Shown: positions 60,485 to 64,000 of the stretch, piece after piece
Position numbering within the stretch: the first letter of the stretch is position 1
How the letters are laid out: every line of letters starts with the position of its first letter
Assembly (NCBI RefSeq): GCF_002237445.1
Contig: NZ_CP022527.1
Location: forward strand, 806,001-870,000
Reading direction: 5' to 3'
Source: Neisseria sp. KEM232
GTDB lineage: Bacteria > Pseudomonadota > Gammaproteobacteria > Burkholderiales > Neisseriaceae
Length of the DNA stretch: 64,000 nucleotides
Notes under the pieces: model-generated
What the model saw: the letters and a program-made list of their open reading frames with translations, nothing else
Databases searched by the model: none
What the model was told of the DNA's origin: nothing
Translations under genes and position numbers: made by a program

Positions 60485-62752
60485 TTACACGGCGGCGGCG
60501 CTGGTTTCTTTTTCAAAGTCCAGCTCGGCTTCTTCTTTGCCGGCATTCCAGCCGATGCGTACGAAGCCGCCGTCGGCGAGGCGGCCGAAGAGGAGTTCGT
60601 CGGCGAGGGCGCGGCGCAGTTTGCTTTGGATGAGGCGGTGCATGGGGCGGGCGCCCATTTGCGGATCGAAGCCTTTTTCGGCGAGGTAGGCGCGCAGTTC
60701 GGGCGTGAACTCGGCTTCCACTTTTTTCGCCAGCAGCTGTTGTTCGAGTTGGAGCAGGAATTTGTCGACGACGCGGGCGATGACGGCGGCATCGAGCGGA
60801 GCGAAGGGGATGACGGCATCAAGGCGGTTGCGGAATTCGGGGGTGAAGGTTTTGCTGATGGCCTGCATTTCGTCGCCGCGTTCGCGTTTGGCGGTGAAGC
60901 CGAGGGTCGGGCGGCTGAGGCTTTCGGCGCCGGCGTTGGTGGTCATGATGAGGATGACGTTGCGGAAGTCGGCGCTTTTGCCGTTGTTGTCGGTGAGCCT
61001 GCCCGCGTCCATCACTTGCAGGAGGACGTTGAAGATGTCGGGGTGGGCTTTTTCGATTTCGTCGAGAAGCAGCACGCAGTGCGGCTGTTTGTTCACGGCT
61101 TCGGTGAGCAGGCCGCCCTGCTCGAAGCCGACGTAGCCCGGCGGCGCGCCGATAAGGCGGGAGACGGCGTGGCGCTCCATGTATTCGGACATGTCGAAGC
61201 GTTGCAGGGGCACGCCGAGGGAGAAGGCGAGCTGGCGGGCGACTTCGGTTTTGCCGACGCCCGTCGGGCCGGAAAAGAGGAAGCTGCCGACGGGTTTGTC
61301 GGGCAGGCCGAGGCCGGAGCGGGACATTTTGACGGCGGCGGCGAGGGCGTCGATGGCGGCATCTTGGCCGAACACCATGTTTTTCAGGTTGCGGGCGAGG
61401 TGTTTGAGGATTTGTTTGTCGTCGTGCGACACGGTTTTTTCGGGGATGCGGGCGATTTTGGCGACAACGGCTTCAATCTGCGCTTTGCCGATGACTTTTT
61501 TCTGTTTGGACTTGGGCAGGATTTTCTGCGCCGCGCCCGCTTCGTCCATGATGTCGATGGCTTTGTCGGGCAGGAAGCGTTCGTTGATGTAGCGGGCGGA
61601 AAGTTCGGCGGCGGCTTCGATGGCGCCGTTGGTGTAGCGCACGTCGTGAAACTGTTCGAACATGGGTTTGAGGCCGCGCAGGATGTCGGCGGTTTCGGCC
61701 ACGCTGGGTTCGGCGACGTCGATTTTTTGGAAACGGCGGCTGAGGGCGTGGTCTTTGCTGAATATGGTGCGGAATTCGTCGTAGGTGGTGGCGCCGATGC
61801 AGCGCAGGCGGCCTTTGGCGAGGGCGGGTTTGAGCAGGTTGGAGGCGTCCATCGTGCCGCCCGATGTGCTGCCCGCGCCGATGATGGTGTGGATTTCGTC
61901 GATAAAGAGAATGGCGCCGTCGGTTTCGTCGAGGGCTTTGATGACGTTTTTGATACGCGCTTCAAAGTCGCCGCGGTATTTCGTGCCCGCCAAAAGCGCG
62001 CCCATGTCGAGCATGTAGACGGTGTCGCCCGCCAGCACGTCGGGCACTTGGCCGCCGACGATTTGGTGCGCCAGCCCTTCGGCCAGCGCGGTTTTGCCCA
62101 CGCCCGCCTCGCCGACGAGCAGCGGGTTGTTTTTGCGGCGGCGGCACAAAACCTGCACCAGCCGCTCCATTTCGGCTTTGCGGCCGATCAGCGGGTCGAT
62201 GCGTCCGGCGCGCACTTCGGCGTTGAGGTTGACGGTGTATTTGGCCAGCGCGTCGCCGCCTACGGCGGGTGCGGCTTCGTCTTCTTCGTTTTCAGACGGC
62301 CTCTGCACCTCTTCGCCGGTTTCGCCGTGGGCGAGATAGCGCAGGATTTCCACGCGGCCGACGGATTGCAGTTGCAGGAAATACACGGCGGGACAGTCTT
62401 TCTCGCCCATCATCGACACCAGCACGTCGACCGGGCGCACTTCGCGTTTTTCCACCGACTGCGCGTGGATAATCGCCCGCTGCATCACGCGCTGGAAGCC
62501 GAGCGTGGGCTGGGTGTCGGTTTTGTCAAGCAGACCGGCGGGCAGCATGGGCGTGTTGTCCTGTATGCTGCTCAAAAGCTGGCCGGAGAGCACGTCCAAA
62601 TCCACATGCAGCGCTTCAAGCACTTTCTGCACTTCGTCCGACTGCTCCAACAATGCCAGCAGGAGCTGTTCGAGCGTAATCATCTCGTAGCTGCGCGCGC
62701 GGGCGTCGGCGTAAAGCTCCTGCAAAATCTGTTCCAAAGCATCCGAAATCAT
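60485..62752 (-). CDS. clpA: ATP-dependent Clp protease ATP-binding subunit ClpA
   Basis: 755 residues from the ATG at 62752 (GGAGG site). N-domain (about 1-145), linker with a DUS-encoded QRPSENEEDE, D1 AAA+ with GEAGVGKTALAEGLA and ILFIDEIHTIIGAG, D2 with GPTGVGKTEVARQLA and LLLDEIEKAHPD, and the IGL-like ClpP loop region. It unfolds substrates for ClpP. Its start overlaps the clpS stop (ATGA), so the pair is coupled. Confidence 0.96.
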   Translation of the reverse strand: MISDALEQILQELYADARARSYEMITLEQLLLALLEQSDEVQKVLEALHVDLDVLSGQLLSSIQDNTPMLPAGLLDKTDTQPTLGFQRVMQRAIIHAQSVEKREVRPVDVLVSMMGEKDCPAVYFLQLQSVGRVEILRYLAHGETGEEVQRPSENEEDEAAPAVGGDALAKYTVNLNAEVRAGRIDPLIGRKAEMERLVQVLCRRRKNNPLLVGEAGVGKTALAEGLAHQIVGGQVPDVLAGDTVYMLDMGALLAGTKYRGDFEARIKNVIKALDETDGAILFIDEIHTIIGAGSTSGGTMDASNLLKPALAKGRLRCIGATTYDEFRTIFSKDHALSRRFQKIDVAEPSVAETADILRGLKPMFEQFHDVRYTNGAIEAAAELSARYINERFLPDKAIDIMDEAGAAQKILPKSKQKKVIGKAQIEAVVAKIARIPEKTVSHDDKQILKHLARNLKNMVFGQDAAIDALAAAVKMSRSGLGLPDKPVGSFLFSGPTGVGKTEVARQLAFSLGVPLQRFDMSEYMERHAVSRLIGAPPGYVGFEQGGLLTEAVNKQPHCVLLLDEIEKAHPDIFNVLLQVMDAGRLTDNNGKSADFRNVILIMTTNAGAESLSRPTLGFTAKRERGDEMQAISKTFTPEFRNRLDAVIPFAPLDAAVIARVVDKFLLQLEQQLLAKKVEAEFTPELRAYLAEKGFDPQMGARPMHRLIQSKLRRALADELLFGRLADGGFVRIGWNAGKEEAELDFEKETSAAAV

Positions 62753-63093
62753 GAAACCTCCTCTATCGTACATTTGAGCGGGAAACCCGCATCGGCGGCG
62801 CGGCTGTGCACCTGCATCTGCTTGGTTTGCGCCACGTCGCGCGTGTAGGTGCCGCAAAGGCCTTTGCCCTCGTGGTGCACCAAGAGCATCACGGCCACGG
62901 CGCGCTCCTCGGGCAGCATAAATACTTCGGTAAGTATCTTCACCACGAAATCCATGGTGGTGTAGTCGTCGTTAATCAGGAAAACGCCGTATTGGCGCGG
63001 CGGACGCAGTTTCAGGGCGCTGCCGCCTTCCGATTGTTGGTGCTGTGTTCCCATAGGGCAGGTCTTCTTGTCGGTGTGGTCGAATCCGCCCAT
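62749..63093 (-). CDS. clpS: ClpS adaptor
   Basis: 114 residues if started at the ATG at 63093; a start at 63054 would give 101 residues, the commoner ClpS length, and cannot be excluded. The ClpS core is intact: YGVFLINDDYTTMDFVVKIL, HHEGKGLCGTYTRDVA and the final CTIEEV. It delivers N-degron substrates to ClpA. Stop codon overlaps the clpA start. Confidence 0.93.
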   Translation of the reverse strand: MGGFDHTDKKTCPMGTQHQQSEGGSALKLRPPRQYGVFLINDDYTTMDFVVKILTEVFMLPEERAVAVMLLVHHEGKGLCGTYTRDVAQTKQMQVHSRAADAGFPLKCTIEEVS

Positions 63094-63325
63094 ATATTGC
63101 CTGCGGCCGCGTTTTTCAATCTTTCAGACGGCCTGTGCGCCCGCAGCGGCAATGAAATAAGAATAATTATCTTATCACAGACAAATCACGTCCGCCCGCC
63201 GATTTGCACAAGAAACGGCAATAATTTGACATCCGTCAGACCCTACTCTTTTCAGACGGCCTCCATTACAATCCGTCCGCCATATCCTCGTTTCACAAGC
63301 CAAATACCAACAGCCTCCAATACGT

Positions 63326-63360
63326 TAAAGGCCGTCTGAAAACCTTTCAGACGGCCTCAA
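63326..63360. terminator. DUS inverted pair upstream of the last gene
   Basis: AAAGGCCGTCTGAAAACC TTTCAGACGGCCT, nearly back-to-back uptake sequences, 16 bases before the ATG at 63376. The 63094-63375 gap holds no gene. Confidence 0.65.
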
Positions 63361-63375
63361 ACACGAAAGCCCCTC

Positions 63376-63963
63376 ATGCTATACGCCCTCTACCCGCACA
63401 AAAAAACCGACATATTAAGCATCGACTGGACATCGGAAAACTACGATCTGCTAGACCAAGAAGGCTGGCTGGACACCCAGTCAGTGCAACTGAAATTCAA
63501 CCTGAAAGCAGGCAAACCCCCCGCCGCACTCAACCGTTACGACATCATTTTCCATTTGGGGTATTTAATCATCAGCCAAAAAGTCAAAACCCTTTTGCAG
63601 CCCGAAGCCGAGCGGCGCTGGGTGCAGTTTTTAGGCATTGCCATCAACGGGCACGGCGTATCCGATGATTTCTTCGCCCTGCACGTTACCAACCACGAAC
63701 ACGCCACCGATTTTTCCCGCAGCGTTTACGAAAAAACGGGCTTTGACGGCTGCGAAGAATACGAATTTGACGTGCAGCAGCTTAAAGACGCATTTGACTG
63801 GGACGTATCCATCGTCGCAGACGCCGATTACCCCACGCAAACCATCGTCAGCGGCGATTTGTGCCGACGGCTGATGCAGGCGGGCTTGAAAAACACCGTC
63901 CGCTTTTACCACCGCATCGACAACCGCGACGCGGAACAATCCGTATGGCTTGCCAGCGAGTAG
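63376..63963 (+). CDS. Hypothetical protein, possibly DUF1629/Imm11-like immunity protein
   Basis: 195 residues from the ATG at 63376. Soluble, acidic, one domain. Features such as NRYDIIFHLGYLIISQKV, DDFFALHVTNH, YEKTGFDG and the closing VRFYHRIDNRD have the look of the Imm11/DUF1629 group of contact-toxin immunity proteins, but I am not sure of this. No toxin gene is visible in the remaining 37 bases. Confidence 0.55.
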   Translation: MLYALYPHKKTDILSIDWTSENYDLLDQEGWLDTQSVQLKFNLKAGKPPAALNRYDIIFHLGYLIISQKVKTLLQPEAERRWVQFLGIAINGHGVSDDFFALHVTNHEHATDFSRSVYEKTGFDGCEEYEFDVQQLKDAFDWDVSIVADADYPTQTIVSGDLCRRLMQAGLKNTVRFYHRIDNRDAEQSVWLASE

Positions 63964-64000
63964 TTCAGCCATCCATGCCCGACAAAACACCGATAAACCC

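Noticed and set aside
60626..62848. 740-codon open frame on the plus strand
   Set aside because: It is antisense to clpA, which has full-length recognisable motifs; the long frame is a by-product of GC-rich codon bias.

Overview
The window is chromosomal DNA of a natural-transformation-competent member of the Neisseriaceae, most likely the genus Neisseria. The main evidence is the very dense DNA uptake sequence AGGCCGTCTGAA (the AG-DUS dialect), often as inverted pairs that double as transcription terminators. Gene content agrees: Slam, a FetA-type receptor, a fused BirA/CoaX protein, a PorB-like porin, DprA, and Correia-type (CREE) repeats. The DNA is GC-rich; by eye the porin and the insertion-sequence remnants are clearly AT-richer. 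A high-GC AG-DUS species such as N. bacilliformis would fit, but the species is inference.

Layout. 1-2.2 kb: 3' end of a TbpB-like surface lipoprotein and its Slam translocator, then the SRP RNA gene (ffs, minus). 2.3-12.1 kb: a very large FAD/Fe-S oxidoreductase, a PqiC-like lipoprotein, several small unknown genes (one preceded by an attenuator-like leader), an NlpC/P60 lipoprotein, an RsmB-type methyltransferase, an acyltransferase and two tandem YbjQ-type genes. 12.1-17.3 kb (minus): NAD(P)HX epimerase, a MazEF-type toxin-antitoxin pair, mpl and the iron receptor fetA. 17.4-26 kb: membrane proteins, a CNNM/CorC-type protein, a YecA-like SEC-C protein, ilvD, a decayed DUF4189 gene and a DUF853 ATPase. 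26.4-29 kb: an OprC-like copper receptor followed by an insertion-sequence remnant and a beheaded ABC ATPase.

29-45 kb is mostly housekeeping on the plus strand: arsC-like, YdcF-like, metK (with a small structured element upstream), a DUF1176 protein, grxC, secB, an MFS transporter, an ABC exporter, dprA-smg-topA, a DUF4349 lipoprotein, rsmD and a YfhL-type ferredoxin. At 44.9-45.5 kb lies tRNA-Tyr/Gly/Thr followed by only nine codons of tuf, fused to an IS630 3' remnant. The rest of the usual tuf-secE-nusG neighbourhood is absent here, so this is a rearrangement junction. A porin follows.

47-64 kb: SPOR-like protein, birA-coaX and rfaE2 as a tightly packed minus-strand run; a tRNA-Pro/Arg/His operon; folD; a MoeB/ThiF-type E1; small lipoproteins; dtd plus a CynX-like transporter; an IS1016/IS630 chimera that truncates a small membrane gene; then ybaB, dnaX and clpS-clpA on the minus strand, and a final unknown gene.

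Recurring themes are DUS elements recruited as terminators, as stop codons, as protein linkers (notably in DnaX) and as promoter spacer, and six variant Correia-like elements, one truncated by an insertion sequence.
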